A DNA stretch of 64,000 nt from positions 23,432,008 to 23,496,007 of the forward strand of contig CM049313.1 in assembly GCA_026874595.1 (NCBI GenBank), read 5' to 3'. Shown here in pieces: positions 9,788-20,570 of this stretch (positions are counted from its first letter, which is position 1; each line of letters begins with the position of its first letter). The position numbers and the translations under genes are program-made. Below the pieces are notes generated by a model. That model searched no databases. It saw only the letters and a list, made by a program, of their open reading frames with translations, and was not told the DNA's origin. This DNA is from Sipunculus nudus. Its lineage: Eukaryota; Annelida; Sipuncula; Golfingiida; Sipunculidae.

Positions 9788-12700
9788 GTAATGATTAAAA
9801 TGATTTTCATCTCTGCTCTGCCGTAGTTGTATAATAATTAAGTATTGGTCGTCACTCCTTCTCCCCTCCACATCCCCCCCCCCCGGATCCGCTTCTCTCA
9901 TGACACCAGTCATGTGAAAGACTGAAATGCAATGGCTGTCCGTACTGTCATAATACAGCTGTAAACAACCGGTTATCTTAATATTTGTTTTGCCTGAATA
10001 AAGAAGGTATGCTTTATACGAATAATTTAGGGACTCGCACTCCTGTTTCAAGAAATAATCTTCCTTTGCCAATTTCTTGGGGAAGTTCTCGTGTATTTTT
10101 CCATTTTTTTTCAGATTTTGCATGCATTTCCTGTTCACGTTCTGAACATTTCTGATTCTCAGTTGATATTGTTATTTTCCTATTCCGTTACCGAAGAATA
10201 AAGTAAAAATAATAAATGTCAAGGGGTCATTAGTTCACGGCTTCAAATGGAATAACAAGTAACAAAAAAGGATCTAAGTTTCACCTTTCCTTTCGGTCAA
10301 CTAAAAAAAACTAAACTTTCTAAATGCAGATTACCTGTCTACCTAATCGTGTAGAACCAAAACGTATTTAATGTTCAATAGTTATTGCACGGAAACCTCT
10401 GCATACGGGCATCTCTGTATATCAGATACCTCTCTTTTTGGAAAAAAAAAAACAAAAAAACCCGGCTGTATCCGTTATTTGTTTTGTTTTTCTTCTTCGT
10501 GATTCAATCAAAGGGGGGTCAAAACTTGAAAACTTTTACATTAATAACAGTGCCCCATGACATCAGATGCACCCGTGATGTCACTTGGTGACTCGGCGGT
10601 TGATGGTACGAAGAGAGAAAGAGGTATAAAGAAGGACTCAGTCAGTATGTCCGGGCTGAAATCCTTCGACGAGATGCCGCAGCCGAAAGGACTGCCGCTG
10701 ATCGGGACGCTGTGGGAATACATGAAGAAGGACGGACTCAGCTTCACGAAGATGTTTGAGGTAGGATCTTAATACTTAGTACCACATGGTTAGGGGTTTT
10801 ATTTTTGAAAACAGATGGGGGTACTTGACGAGCGGTAGGCTGTAAGGGTTAGTGGTATGGGTAAAAGTTTTATTATCAACCTTTCATTTCCCCTGCCGTT
10901 TGTGATACTGGGTTATGAGAGACTCGGACAAATTCTCTTTTCATATTCTAATCCGCATAGTAATCGCGGTATGTAAAATGGTAAAATTGCAAAATGTATT
11001 AGAGTGATAAACTGGTACAATGTGCCTTCACTGATTAAAGCAAATCTTGAGCAAAAGGAAAACAATGATGTGTTATTTAGTCCTGCTAGGGCGTTTGTAT
11101 TTAAGTTGCTACTGAAATGTGTGAAATAAAACGTGATCCCATGCACCAATAAACGTAAGCACAATGCCGACTCCTATCAGTACTACAGTCAGAGAACCAT
11201 AAATTAGTTATATAATTTGTCACCAGGTCGCAGTACCTGTTCCTAGTATTGCGGTATAGCGAGAGCAAATTTAAAGTCTTGACAACTGAACCGATTGGGC
11301 CACTCTATATGTCAGTAAGGTGTAATGAACATATAAATAAAGGTTGAACTTTTATTTTATTTTTTTTTTAATTTTGAGGAACTGTCCACAACAAAAATTC
11401 ACAATGGCATTGTGGATTGAGACCCGATATGAACATTATAAAATTCGGTAGAATGTTTTGAAGTAAAACATTTGTCTGTAGGTTATGCAAGAGAGGGCAA
11501 CGGAACTTGGGCCAGTTTACAAAGAACGGATCGGACCACGCACATCAGTGGTGATAAGTGACCCGGAAGAATATCAAAAGGTCATGATGAGAGACGGAAA
11601 ATATCCCCATCGCGTGGAAATGGAGCCGACAGCGTACTACCGTCGTAAAAAGGGTCTCCACATGGGAACCGTGAACTCGTAAGATAAAGTCTAAGCCTTC
11701 AATTATGAAGGGATATTTTACCGTTTTCTGCTCAAGTTCTTTGTTCTTCATATTTTTACGCGACTAATATTACTTCTGAGATTCAATAAAATTTTAACCA
11801 TAGATTGGTTACCTGAAGTTTTGACTTTGCTGCCTACTGAACAGCCCAGACCTGGTGGAAAATCGCATAATATTGTGTAAAGTAAAACACCCGAATATTA
11901 TGTTATTATTATTATTATTATTATTATTGGGACATTCCACCTACGTAATAACAGGACCAATACACAAATATGAGGAGGTTAAAATGACCTTTAATTTTCT
12001 GCATACCTTCTAACTTAAGCAGAAGCTTATTATTGACTTTATCATATAGATTAGTGAAGATGTTTCTAAAATCGTAAAATTTCAATTTCAATCATATCAA
12101 AAAAATAAAAAGCACCAATCATCATTGATTTAGGTTTTGTAATGACATCACACACACTCCCTAAATATTGTTTTGTATTTTTCGTCCACAGACAAGGAGA
12201 GGAGTGGTACCGGGCTCGGACCGTCCTCAGTAAAAAGCTCCTGATTCCACAGGAAATGGCGCAATACTGCGCCCCAATGGACGAGGTGGCCAAGGACTTC
12301 ATCAAGCGTCTCGAGTCGGTGCGAGACTCCGGTTCAGTCGTGAACGCTCTTGAAGACGAGGTTTTCAAGTGGGCACTAGAATGTAAGCTTCGCAGAATCT
12401 TTTTCCTTGGTTTGATGGTTGGTTGGTAACATTGTAACTTTAAGCAAAAGCACTGATCGGAATTTGAGATATTTTGATGAAGGTTAGGGTAATACTATAG
12501 GATCAGTTTAACATAATTTGACTCATCTTTAAGAAATAGTCCAGAAGTAGTAAAATATGAAATTCAGATTTAATTATATTTTCTTTAATGCTTTATCAAG
12601 ATTATAACTTCCATCATAACTTTCATCAATTCATTTAATCACATGCAAAATATTTTAAATAGATTGTTTAAGGATAGAAAGATATGGATATTGGGTGTGC

Positions 12701-15700
12701 TGGACCAGTATTTTTGTCCCCCGCTCCGCGGATGAGGGGGACATTGATTTTGCTTTGTTTGTCTGTCTGTCCGTCTGTCTGTCTGTCTGTCCGTCTGTCT
12801 ATCTGTCTCTCTGTCCGTCCGTCAGTTTTTTTTTTCGTTTCCGTGCGATAACTCTCCTACATTTCATCCGATTTCGTTCAAATTTGGTCAATGGTTGCTC
12901 TCAAGCATACCTCGGTTAGGATTGGTTTTGGAGTGTCTATCTGAAAAATATTTCTCTCCAGCTCAAAAACAAAATACTTAAATTTTGGTCAAATTTCTCA
13001 GTGTGTTTTAGATTTTATGTTCGCGTGCAGATGTCTCCACATGCCATAGTGGATTTTGGCCCTATTTTTCTCAATGTGTTTTAGTTTTTTGTTTGCCTGC
13101 AGATGTCTCCACATGTCATGGTGCATCTGTTGTAGTCTCCACATGTCATAATGAAAGACAACAAGAGCCCATAGCGGGGGACGTTAATTCCACGAATTTG
13201 CTTGTTTAATTAAAATCCTAAAGTATCTTTAATAATGTCTTCGAAACCTAATGATCAACCCGATATTTAAAGTAGACAACATAAAATACATATATAGGGT
13301 ATCAGGTATTTATAGACAATCCGTCAAATTAGAATAATCGAGGGAATCATTTTTCAGATTATAAGTTAAGATTATTTATATTCTTAAAGAGGAAACATCT
13401 GTGCATGTTGCCAAAGATAATTTTCGCTTTTCTCTGCTGAAAACTAAACATGGAAAAATTCCATCTTTTACAGCAATTGGGACCGTGTTGTTTGAGGACC
13501 GTATCGGGTGTTTCAAAGACCCGCCGCCGCTGATGGCCAGGGAGTTCCTAGAGAACCTGAAGGGATTCTTTGACCACATGCAGCCGCTCATGTTCGACTT
13601 ACCTCTGTACAAGCTGTACCCTACAAATCTCTGGAAAGAGTTCGAGGAATACGCCGACCGTGTGATGCAGGCTGGCCAGTATTTCGTGGATAAGGTAAAA
13701 TAATTTCGTGCAGCTAACCGCTTACTGTGGTTTAGGGGTAGGGCACAATGAGGGGGGGGGCGGTATTTCACACATTCGGTCCCCACCCAGAGTTAGCGCC
13801 CTGCAGGCTAAAGGGCAAGACTGTGCCCTACAGTCCTCTCTTACTCACAAAAGAGTGCGTCTTGCGGGTTCCTCGGTGATTTGAATGAGCAACACAGCCG
13901 GATTCCCGCAGGATCGGTGGACACCAGGCCTTGGTGACGCCAGAATATAAATTGTCCTGTTATGCAGTGCCAGACAGAAACGGAATACTACAGATGTAAT
14001 CGCTTAGGTTATGATAGAATTAAAAATGAAGGCGGCGATCTCAACCAAAAATGTTTTAACAAATTTGTAGAGCTTGATAGTTTAGTGGCTCGAGCATTGG
14101 ACAAGTCAATTCCAGGTCGTGTATTTACGTTTAAATCTGACCGTTCCCGAATTCATTGCGTCAGGATTGACTGCACTGGCTCATATTGGGGCTGTAAGAC
14201 TCATTCGCGTCACTCTAACTATTTGTATTTTAAAGGTGAACTGTGTTGCTCCTTTCATTCATGTTATGAACTTTGGACTTTTTCAAATGAATATGGCTTA
14301 TAATAAAATTTATGACTGGTTTTAATCAATAATTGTTTTTCATCAATATACCCACAGAAAGTGGAGGCGCTGAAGAAACAAGCCACAGAAGGAGTGAAGG
14401 AGGGAGAGAGAGAGGAGAAATCGTCCTTCCTCACCTACCTGCTATCCCAGAGTTCCTGGTCACCGGAGGACGTCAACAGCAACGCTGTGGAACTCATGAT
14501 GGGTGCCGTGGAAACGGTAATGACGTCACAATGCATTAAAAGTTCCTGACATGTGACTGTTTCAACCAATGTATTTTCATTTTTAAAATTATAACAGAAA
14601 AAACAACTTCATGATTGACAGAGAACTATAGAAAAATGGAATTTGAACCCAAGGGTCTAAAGGTTTTAAGTTAAACTGTGAACAAATGTTTCAATAGTTT
14701 GTTTTACAGCTAAATGTTTTTAAAAAAGGAATTACAATATAACGGATGCATTGATAGCATAAAAAGGAACACAGTTTTACACTGAACCTATCTTGACATT
14801 AAGAAAACATAACGGCAACCTCAATAGATATGAAATATTTAATGTTTCTGATCAAATCAAATCTGACGACAATATTTGGGAAACTCTAAAAACTTCGATG
14901 TTAAGGACATACTAACATTGTGTCGTGATAAAACACATGAACATATCTAAATTAACACAGGCACCATGTCTCCTGGAAATATTTCATACTGGTTTGCAAT
15001 ATTCACTCTCTCTCGTGACAATTTATTTTGTAATTGGTGGTCCCGTTTCTTTTCAGGCCTCTAATGCGACGCTGTGGTTATTGTACCTGTTGTCAAAAAA
15101 TCCTGACGCTCAAGACGCCCTCTATCGTCAGAGTGTCGAAGTATTAGGGAAAGCAGGTGAAATCGACAACGACGCACTGACCAAGCTGACATACGTCAAA
15201 GCATGCCTCAAGGAAATGTTCAGGTGACCCTATTTTTTATATATTGTGTATATATATTGTATATATGTTTTCACAACCATGTTATTGCTTTTATGACCAC
15301 CTACGTCATATATCACGTGATTATTAAGGTAATAATTCACGTGTTATATGACGTAGGTAAGGTACCTATATTAATTTTCCCTATTTGCTATGTTTAACAA
15401 ATCTGTACACTGCTCAGATACAGACCGAGAATCTTGTATTTTCCTGTCCCTAAATACTAATTGTGTTCCTGTCCGCTTGTCTTCCACTTTTAATATTGAA
15501 GGCCACTAGATGTCGACATCGGCCGATGCTGTGGCAAAAAAATCAGCCCCTCTACCGTACGACCTCTGACTCTCTGTTTATGTGTTCTAAGTCATTATAT
15601 TTGCTCATCCCTTAACTAAAGTGCCCTGACTTTATATTTTATTAATGCGAGATGCACCGTGTGACCCCGGTCCAGCCTTGTGGCCCGCCCCTGTCAGTTG

Positions 15701-16206
15701 GGTACACATGGTTCCCAGAGAAGCATTATGGCGGTGTAAATAAGCAATAAAGTGGTTCTGAATATATATATAGCCACAGTTACTGAAACTATGTCACAAG
15801 TACATGATCTGTTTTACAAGGTATTTAGTCATCTACGTAGAAAATGTTATTATGATTTAAAAAGTTATTTTCGTTTTGTATTACAGGTTATACCCGATCA
15901 CGTTTGCGACCAGCCGGTTTATTCAGGAAGACATGGAAGTCGGAGGCTACCACGTGCCCGCAGGGGTAAGTCATAAAAAATACAGGCATGCTGATTATAT
16001 AATCCAAGATATAAACGTGGATACTTACGAACAGTGAGTGCATAGACTCTAGAGCGGAAATGAGCTTAGACGGATCAGTAACTTATCAGATCCGCTATGT
16101 ATTTGGATATATAATGGAAGTGATTAATTATATACCTGATAAAAAGTAAAATCGGTTTGAAAAGTTGTACCAAACAGAATGGTATTGAATATGAAATTAT
16201 TTTTAC

Positions 16207-16278
<72 letters not shown>

Positions 16279-19200
16279 ACTGAAGTACGAGGCTGTAGTA
16301 TGGACTTGCACCCAGCTTCAGGGTAAATAGGCACCCACATGCCCTCGATCTTAAATGAAAGGTGTATTACGAAATAAACTAAATGAAAACATTGATTTAG
16401 GGCTAGAATTATTCAAAAGCTATCTTCAAGTGATAGGCCAACTATAGAAGAGGTAAACTATACATTTCGTGTCGGACAATGGTGATTTAACTCCAAATGT
16501 TATACATATTATAGGGTATATTTTAACGGGTTGATTTAATTTTCCTTCAGTCACATATGCAGGCCAACATATACGGCATGGGCAGGGACCCAAAACTTTT
16601 CCCAGAACCTGAAAAGTTCCGCCCAGAACGCTGGATGAACAATGAAGGAGACAGAATACTCGCCATGGTACCAAGCATTGCGTTTGGTCACGGCTCAAGG
16701 ATGTGTGTCGGTAAGTAGTGACATCTGACGGGAGGATTTATAACAAGAGCCGACTTGCCTGGTTCCGTTTGTAAATATCCATGAATGAGAGATATTGTTT
16801 CCGCGTGTGTGTCTTTCTGTTTGTCTCTCTTATCGAAATTTCTAAACTAGGGAAATCATTTTTCACAATTTCGTTTATGTAAAAATATGAAAAAAAAATC
16901 CATTACGTTTGGATGCTGGTTAATTTTGTGTGGCATACGAAAACAGCGTATATAGGCCGACGTTTGGTGTTTTTTATGTAAAATATAAAAGTTTTTTTTA
17001 ATCAGAACTTACTGCCAATCATTTCAAATTTATTGTTCGGCTTGGGTATCCAGATATAAGTCTATTAGCAATCAACATTCTATTCCCATACCAGGATGCT
17101 GTTATATAAAGTGTAACCTCATCTGACGACCACCCTGCTATGACAACCACCCTGCTAACACGGCCATTTTGCCCGGTCCCGCATGTAGTCGTGTTTGTGA
17201 GATTTCACTGTATATGTAATTATACGTTGTCTTCTACACTTCATTTTATCACGGACATCTGATCTATTATAGGTCGACGTATTGCCGAGCAGGAGTTATA
17301 TATCATGCTTACAAAGGTGAGAATATACATGGTATTTGATAACTATAAAATGTCCAAAAATGCGTTGTGAGAAAACTGTGCCTTTCCTTGTGATCAAATC
17401 TGAGATTTGACTAAAGCCCTCAATGAAAAATCCAGAAAAAAAATCACCAAGTCAATCAAGAATACACCTAAACCTTATCAAATTTGGAGTCCCATATGGT
17501 ATGCTTGCTTTATTAATTAGAAATGGAAAAGAGTAACACATTTTGAGACATCGAATCGCATAAGAAATGTTTAGACTAATATATAAAAAAAATCCTGAAA
17601 ACATCAAAAAATCAACCAAGTGTTAATAAACCTAATCAGACAGGAGAGCCGTAAGATGCAGCCGCCATCTTGATCAGAAATGGACATGAGTCATGTCTTT
17701 TTTAGATATCGCGTCGCCTATGGAATGTATAATTTATTTTAATATTTTATTTAAACAAGTGACTCATGGGTCATGACGCTCAGCTGACAAGCATTACCTG
17801 TATTTAAAGCCTGATGGTATACCATATGGTATCTGACCATACTTGGAAGATGGAAGGTTTGGGATGAAAAGTCGGACTTGAAATGCATCCACAACTTTTT
17901 TCAAGGAGCTGGTCCTGTGACATTGACCTTTGACCCTAAGACCTAAATATCAAAAGGTTTGTTCCTCTATTGACATGTAAGGTTTGGGATGATTATTTTG
18001 GCTATAAGAATTAATTCTGGGAGGTGCAAACACACCCCATAACTCAGAGAATATAGGTCACAGTGACCTAATTTCAGATCTGCAAGGAGATCTTTTTAGA
18101 ACCTCTAAGACTGCATAGGGTTCATGTATCTAGCCCTTACAGTTACAATTTGTGCCCTGCTAACGGCCGGACGGCTGGCCGGACGGACAGACGGAAGGAA
18201 GACAGACAAAGACCCATCGCTATAGCACAGCATGACTAAAAGTCAGCTGAGCTAAAAATCACTGAAACTGCACTGAAAAAGGATTTCTAAGGTGGCTAAC
18301 TGGCAGACATAATGGATTTCTGACAAGTCTGACATGATATCACACATCCTCTAATTAGAGACCAAACTTGTAGCAAATTCTCCAAAGGATGTTACAGTAA
18401 TGAATGTCCAAAACAATTCAAAAGGCATTTTCAGGCCCTCATATTAGATTTATAGATATGCAAATGTAAAAAGTGTAAGTCCAATATTTTTTATTATCAC
18501 TCTGCTTTTCAATGGGATCAGCAGGGTAGGTAAGCTGCAAAACCTGAAAGAAAAGAAATGCAGAAAGCATGACTAAAGGTCTTGTAATAAAAAAAAAGCC
18601 ATCCTAAATCCAGGTACACATCCAAATATTATGAGAACGAACATTTGCTTTTATATCTGGTGATTTTTATAAAAATATTCAGATATCTAGGAAACTAAGT
18701 TTATTGCTATGATTCCATAAAATATATGCAAAATGTTCCCATCATCTTATAAATCAGTAGCTAAACCTTAATACTATACTCTCACAGTCTTAATGCCTGG
18801 CTGAAGCATTCCGGCAACAGTGTTTTTGTTATGCAGTAACGAGGTATTTATCACTCAGCCTTATCACTTAACAGGCTGATACAAAAGAGAGTCATATGTC
18901 ACCAGCATCACTCACAATTACAGCCACACAGTGAGATGTACCATAACCAATGGTTATATGTACAAGAAAAATAGAGATGGTCTACAAAATAAGTTATTGT
19001 GAACATCCCTGACCAATGACCTTGGCCTTTTGCCCACATATCAACTGGATTCTTTCTAAATGATGGGTAACTACTAACCACTTACATCTGGCCGGGTGTA
19101 ATTACTTGGCAACCAATGAGTGAATAACTTAGACCTGCAAACTTTAACCCTTCTGACCAGCTGACCTCAAAATCAATAAGTTATTTCTTCATGCAAAAAG

Positions 19201-20455
19201 ACCCATAAATATGAAGTTTGAATCACATTCAGTGATGCATAGATGTGGCATATGTGAAAGACTGAAGGTTTGGGTTGAACAGTTTCACTTGAAATATGTT
19301 CACAAGCATTTAGAACAATATTGTGACCTTGACCTTTGACCTTTTGAACTCAACATCAATAGGCTTCTTCCCCTATTGGTAGGTAAGCCATATATGACAG
19401 ATGGAAAGTATAGATTAAAAAGTTTGCCTGAAAATGACTCCACGCAAGAAGAGGGTGCTGTGCCACGCAAGAAGAGGGTGACCTTTGACCTCAAAATCAA
19501 CAGGTCTTTTCCCCTGTTGGCAGAGAAGTGATATCAGTGCTGAAAGGTTTGGAATGAAAGGTCTAGCTTGAAATGTGTCCACAACCTTTTAAAAAAAGTG
19601 GATCCTGTGACCCTGACCTTTGACCTTGTGACCTCAACATCTATAGGATTCTTCTCCCACTTAGTAGGTGACCTATATGTGAAAGATCAAAGAATTGGGA
19701 TGAAAGGTTTGGCCTAAAATGCATCCACAGGCTTTTCAAAGAAGTTGGTTCTGTGACCTTTACGTTTGACCTTATGACCTCAAAATAATTATTGTTCTTC
19801 CCCTGTTGGTAGGTGAGTTGTATGTGAAAGATGGAAGGTTTGGGATGAAATTTTGGCTAAAAGAATTATTTCTGGGGGGTGCAAACACACCCTATAACTT
19901 CGAGAATATAGGTCGCAGTGACCTAATTTCAGATCTGCAAGGAGATCTTTTTAGAACCTCTAAGACTGCAAAGGGTTCATGTATCTAGCCCTTACAGTTA
20001 CAATTTGTGCCCTGCTAACGGCCGGACGGCTGGCCGGACGGACAGACGGAAGGAAGACGGACAAAGACCCATCGCTATAGCCCAGCATGACTGAAAGTCA
20101 GCTGAGCTAAAAATCAGCCAAGAATGAGGTCTTTATGAGAAGTGAATATGAGTAACGGTTTTGAGGCAGGAACTCTTTTTGTTAGGGCATAATCTAGGAA
20201 TATACTTTAATTGAATATAATATTAATTTCTTATTGACTTTTTTAACATTTTTTACTTTAAGGATTCGTCATACGTGATCTTATAATCACGTGACAGCCA
20301 GAGATATTTTCTTTATATTCACATGATTTTTGTTAATATTCCAGGTGATCCAGAACTTCCGGGTGGAGCTGGCTGGTGATGACGTCAAACCGGTCCTGAA
20401 TACTGTAATGACTCCGGACCGTCCGATCAAACTGCGCTTCATCCCACGCACCTGA
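9122..20455 (+). CDS. Mitochondrial-clan cytochrome P450 A (CYP10-like), 11 coding exons
   Basis: Coding exons: 9122-9349, 10551-10760, 11482-11678, 12192-12382, 13474-13694, 14358-14516, 15057-15223, 15887-15965, 16551-16710, 17273-17316, 20345-20455. All introns are GT-AG and the spliced frame is 589 codons including TGA. The protein should be a heme-thiolate monooxygenase of the mitochondrial inner membrane fed by adrenodoxin. Visible signs: an N-terminus rich in Arg/Ser/Ala with no acidic residue in the first 60; PKGLPLIG proline-rich start of the catalytic domain (about 120-130); I-helix G398-A-V-E401-T402; K-helix E455-M-F-R458, preceded by K450 and K454 spaced as in the adrenodoxin-binding lysines of P450scc; PERW 509-512; heme loop FGHGSRMCVG with ligand Cys536. 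Length fits mitochondrial P450s with a long leader. Molluscan CYP10 is the likeliest subfamily, from overall features; the substrate is unknown. Gene B is its paralogue. Confidence 0.93.
9350..10550. other. P450 A intron 1
   Basis: Holds (TA)n at 9730-9757 running into (GA)n to about 9786, and poly-C tracts at 9526-9537 and 9876-9884. No other gene seen. Confidence 0.7.
10551..10760 (+). CDS. P450 A exon 2
   Basis: Residues 77-146, phase 0 at both ends. The first 40 residues diverge from gene B; the last 30 (from MPQPKGLPLIG) are identical in protein and differ at one base. That contrast marks where the P450 fold begins. Confidence 0.88.
10761..11481. other. P450 A intron 2
   Basis: AT-rich, no repeat or gene recognised. 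Confidence 0.6.
11482..11678 (+). CDS. P450 A exon 3
   Basis: Residues 147-211 plus two bases of Ser212. Carries GPVYKERIG and the ISDPEEYQKVM helix typical of the P450 N-terminal beta sheet/helix B. Donor CTC/GTAAGA. Confidence 0.9.
11679..12191. other. P450 A intron 3
   Basis: Contains a short (ATT)n tract at 11903-11929. Nothing else seen. Confidence 0.6.
12192..12382 (+). CDS. P450 A exon 4
   Basis: Completes Ser212 and runs to the first base of Ser276. Encodes the C-helix motif GEEWYRARTVLSKKLL; its Trp-Arg pair (WYRAR) normally contacts a heme propionate. Confidence 0.9.
12383..13473. other. P450 A intron 4, with dispersed repeat
   Basis: Intron holding the repeat described at 12714-13199. 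No other gene seen. Confidence 0.6.
12714..13199 (+). repeat. Dispersed GTCTGTCCGTC-type element
   Basis: Starts GTCCCCCGCTCCGCGGATGA, has a run of GTCTGTCTGTCC units, then the sentence-like body (CGATAACTCTCCTACATTTC, TCAAATTTGGTCAATGGTTG) typical of a repeat family common in molluscs. It ends in GCGGGGGACG, which echoes the start. It is confined to intron 4. Confidence 0.6.
13474..13694 (+). CDS. P450 A exon 5
   Basis: Residues 276-349. Begins with SIGTVLFEDRIGCF, a motif typical of mitochondrial P450s (compare the IGTV...RLG block of CYP27/CYP24). Ends VDK/GTAAAA in phase 0. About three quarters identical to gene B by hand count. Confidence 0.9.
13695..14357. other. P450 A intron 5, with SINE-like copy
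   Basis: About 13710-13930 matches the tRNA-like repeat at 7430-7650 (shared CCACCCAGAGTTAGCGCCCT, CTGCAGGCT and GAGTGCGTCT blocks) but has lost its promoter boxes. Remaining sequence is featureless. Confidence 0.5.
14358..14516 (+). CDS. P450 A exon 6
   Basis: Residues 350-402. Charged helix H region (KKQATEGVKEGEREEK), then the I-helix up to G398-A-V-E401-T402, with the intron cutting directly after the conserved Thr. Confidence 0.9.
14517..15056. other. P450 A intron 6
   Basis: AT-rich, no repeat or gene recognised. Confidence 0.55.
15057..15223 (+). CDS. P450 A exon 7
   Basis: Residues 403-457 plus two bases of Arg458. Second half of the I-helix (ASNATLWLLYLLSKNP) and the K-helix KACLKEMFR. 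Among the exons I counted it is the most diverged from gene B (about 71 percent identical by hand count). Confidence 0.9.
15224..15886. other. P450 A intron 7, with palindrome
   Basis: Contains the near-perfect palindrome at 15299-15358. Otherwise featureless. Confidence 0.55.
15299..15358. repeat. 60-bp near-perfect palindrome with two E-boxes
   Basis: Arms of about 28 bp, each reading ACCTACGTCATATATCACGTG from the outside with one insertion and one mismatch, flank a spacer of about 3 bp. Each arm holds a CACGTG E-box and a CGTCA half-CRE. Could form a cruciform, or be a short MITE or bound site. Confidence 0.75.
15887..15965 (+). CDS. P450 A exon 8
   Basis: Residues 458-484. LYPITFATSRFIQEDMEVGGYHVPAG: the post-ExxR loop with the LYP motif and the beta strand lining the substrate pocket. 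Ends GCAGGG/GTAAGT. Confidence 0.9.
15966..16550. other. P450 A intron 8
   Basis: Holds a (TA)n tract at 16210-16271. No other feature. Confidence 0.65.
16551..16710 (+). CDS. P450 A exon 9: PERW and heme loop
   Basis: Residues 485-537 plus one base of Gly538. Contains FRPERW (507-512) and FGHGSRMCV with the heme-ligating Cys536. The intron splits the Gly after the Cys-Val pair. Confidence 0.95.
16711..17272. other. P450 A intron 9
   Basis: A CGACC-family fragment lies at 17117-17215 (CTGACGACCACCCTGC, GCCCGGTCCCGC, TTTCACTGTA end). Rest is AT-rich. Confidence 0.5.
17273..17316 (+). CDS. P450 A exon 10 (44 bp)
   Basis: Residues 538-552, GRRIAEQELYIMLTK, the L-helix after the heme Cys. Very short, so easily missed by automated prediction. 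Confidence 0.88.
17980..18260 (-). repeat. Dispersed repeat, copy 1
   Basis: Shares about 280 bp with 19838-20115: AGGTGCAAACACACCC, GATCTGCAAGGAGATCTTTT, the GGCCGGACGGCTGGCCGGAC block and the end AAAAGTCAGCTGAGCT. The end block in reverse orientation matches the element at 44880-45000, so this is a dispersed family. Confidence 0.75.
19250..19837. repeat. Loose tandem repeats carrying DR1 sites
   Basis: Four diverged units of about 135-150 bp, each with a TGACCTTTGACCT block, 'acctcaacatc', a 'cttcccctattggtaggt' block and a 'gatggaaggtttgggatgaaa' block. Perfect DR1 elements (two TGACCT half-sites one base apart) lie at 19330-19342, 19479-19491 and 19614-19626. Confidence 0.75.
19838..20115 (-). 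repeat. Dispersed repeat, copy 2
   Basis: Second copy of the element at 17980-18260, about 1.86 kb away in the same orientation, with scattered single-base differences. Confidence 0.75.
20345..20455 (+). CDS. P450 A exon 11: C-terminus and stop
   Basis: Residues 553-588 and TGA. Ends TPDRPIKLRFIPRT, the usual final beta strand of mitochondrial P450s. 32 of 36 residues match gene B by hand count. Confidence 0.92.
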   Translation: MIQNFRVELAGDDVKPVLNTVMTPDRPIKLRFIPRT

Positions 20456-20458
20456 TCG

Positions 20459-20471
20459 AGGTCAGAGGTCA
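20459..20471 (+). promoter_or_regulatory. Perfect DR1 element four bases after the stop codon
   Basis: AGGTCA-G-AGGTCA, a direct repeat with one-base spacing, the classical RXR/HNF4/COUP-type site. The same 13 bases and flanks follow the stop of gene B (39996-40008). Function in a 3' UTR is unproven. Confidence 0.5.
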
Positions 20472-20564
20472 TCTGTCCCACGTGACGACATGATACCTCC
20501 AGGGCTGAGGCGTCACGTGGGGGAAAAACGGAAGGGAATAACTAAAAGGATTTGAAGTGGAAGA

Positions 20565-20570
20565 AATAAA
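20565..20570 (+). terminator. P450 A polyadenylation signal
   Basis: AATAAA 110 bp after the stop. Further AATAAA copies at 20910-20915 and 20944-20949 could serve longer 3' UTRs. Confidence 0.5.

Larger units (their letters stand above)
17317..20344. other. P450 A intron 10 (3 kb), filled with repeats
   Basis: Largest intron of the gene. Holds the duplicated 280-bp element (17980-18260 and 19838-20115) and a loose tandem set at 19250-19830. 18260-19250 shows diverged related sequence without clear structure. Confidence 0.6.

Noticed and set aside
13962-14325. 113- and 68-codon open frames in P450 A intron 5
   Set aside because: No domain, no splice support, and they lie in an intron next to a SINE-like copy.
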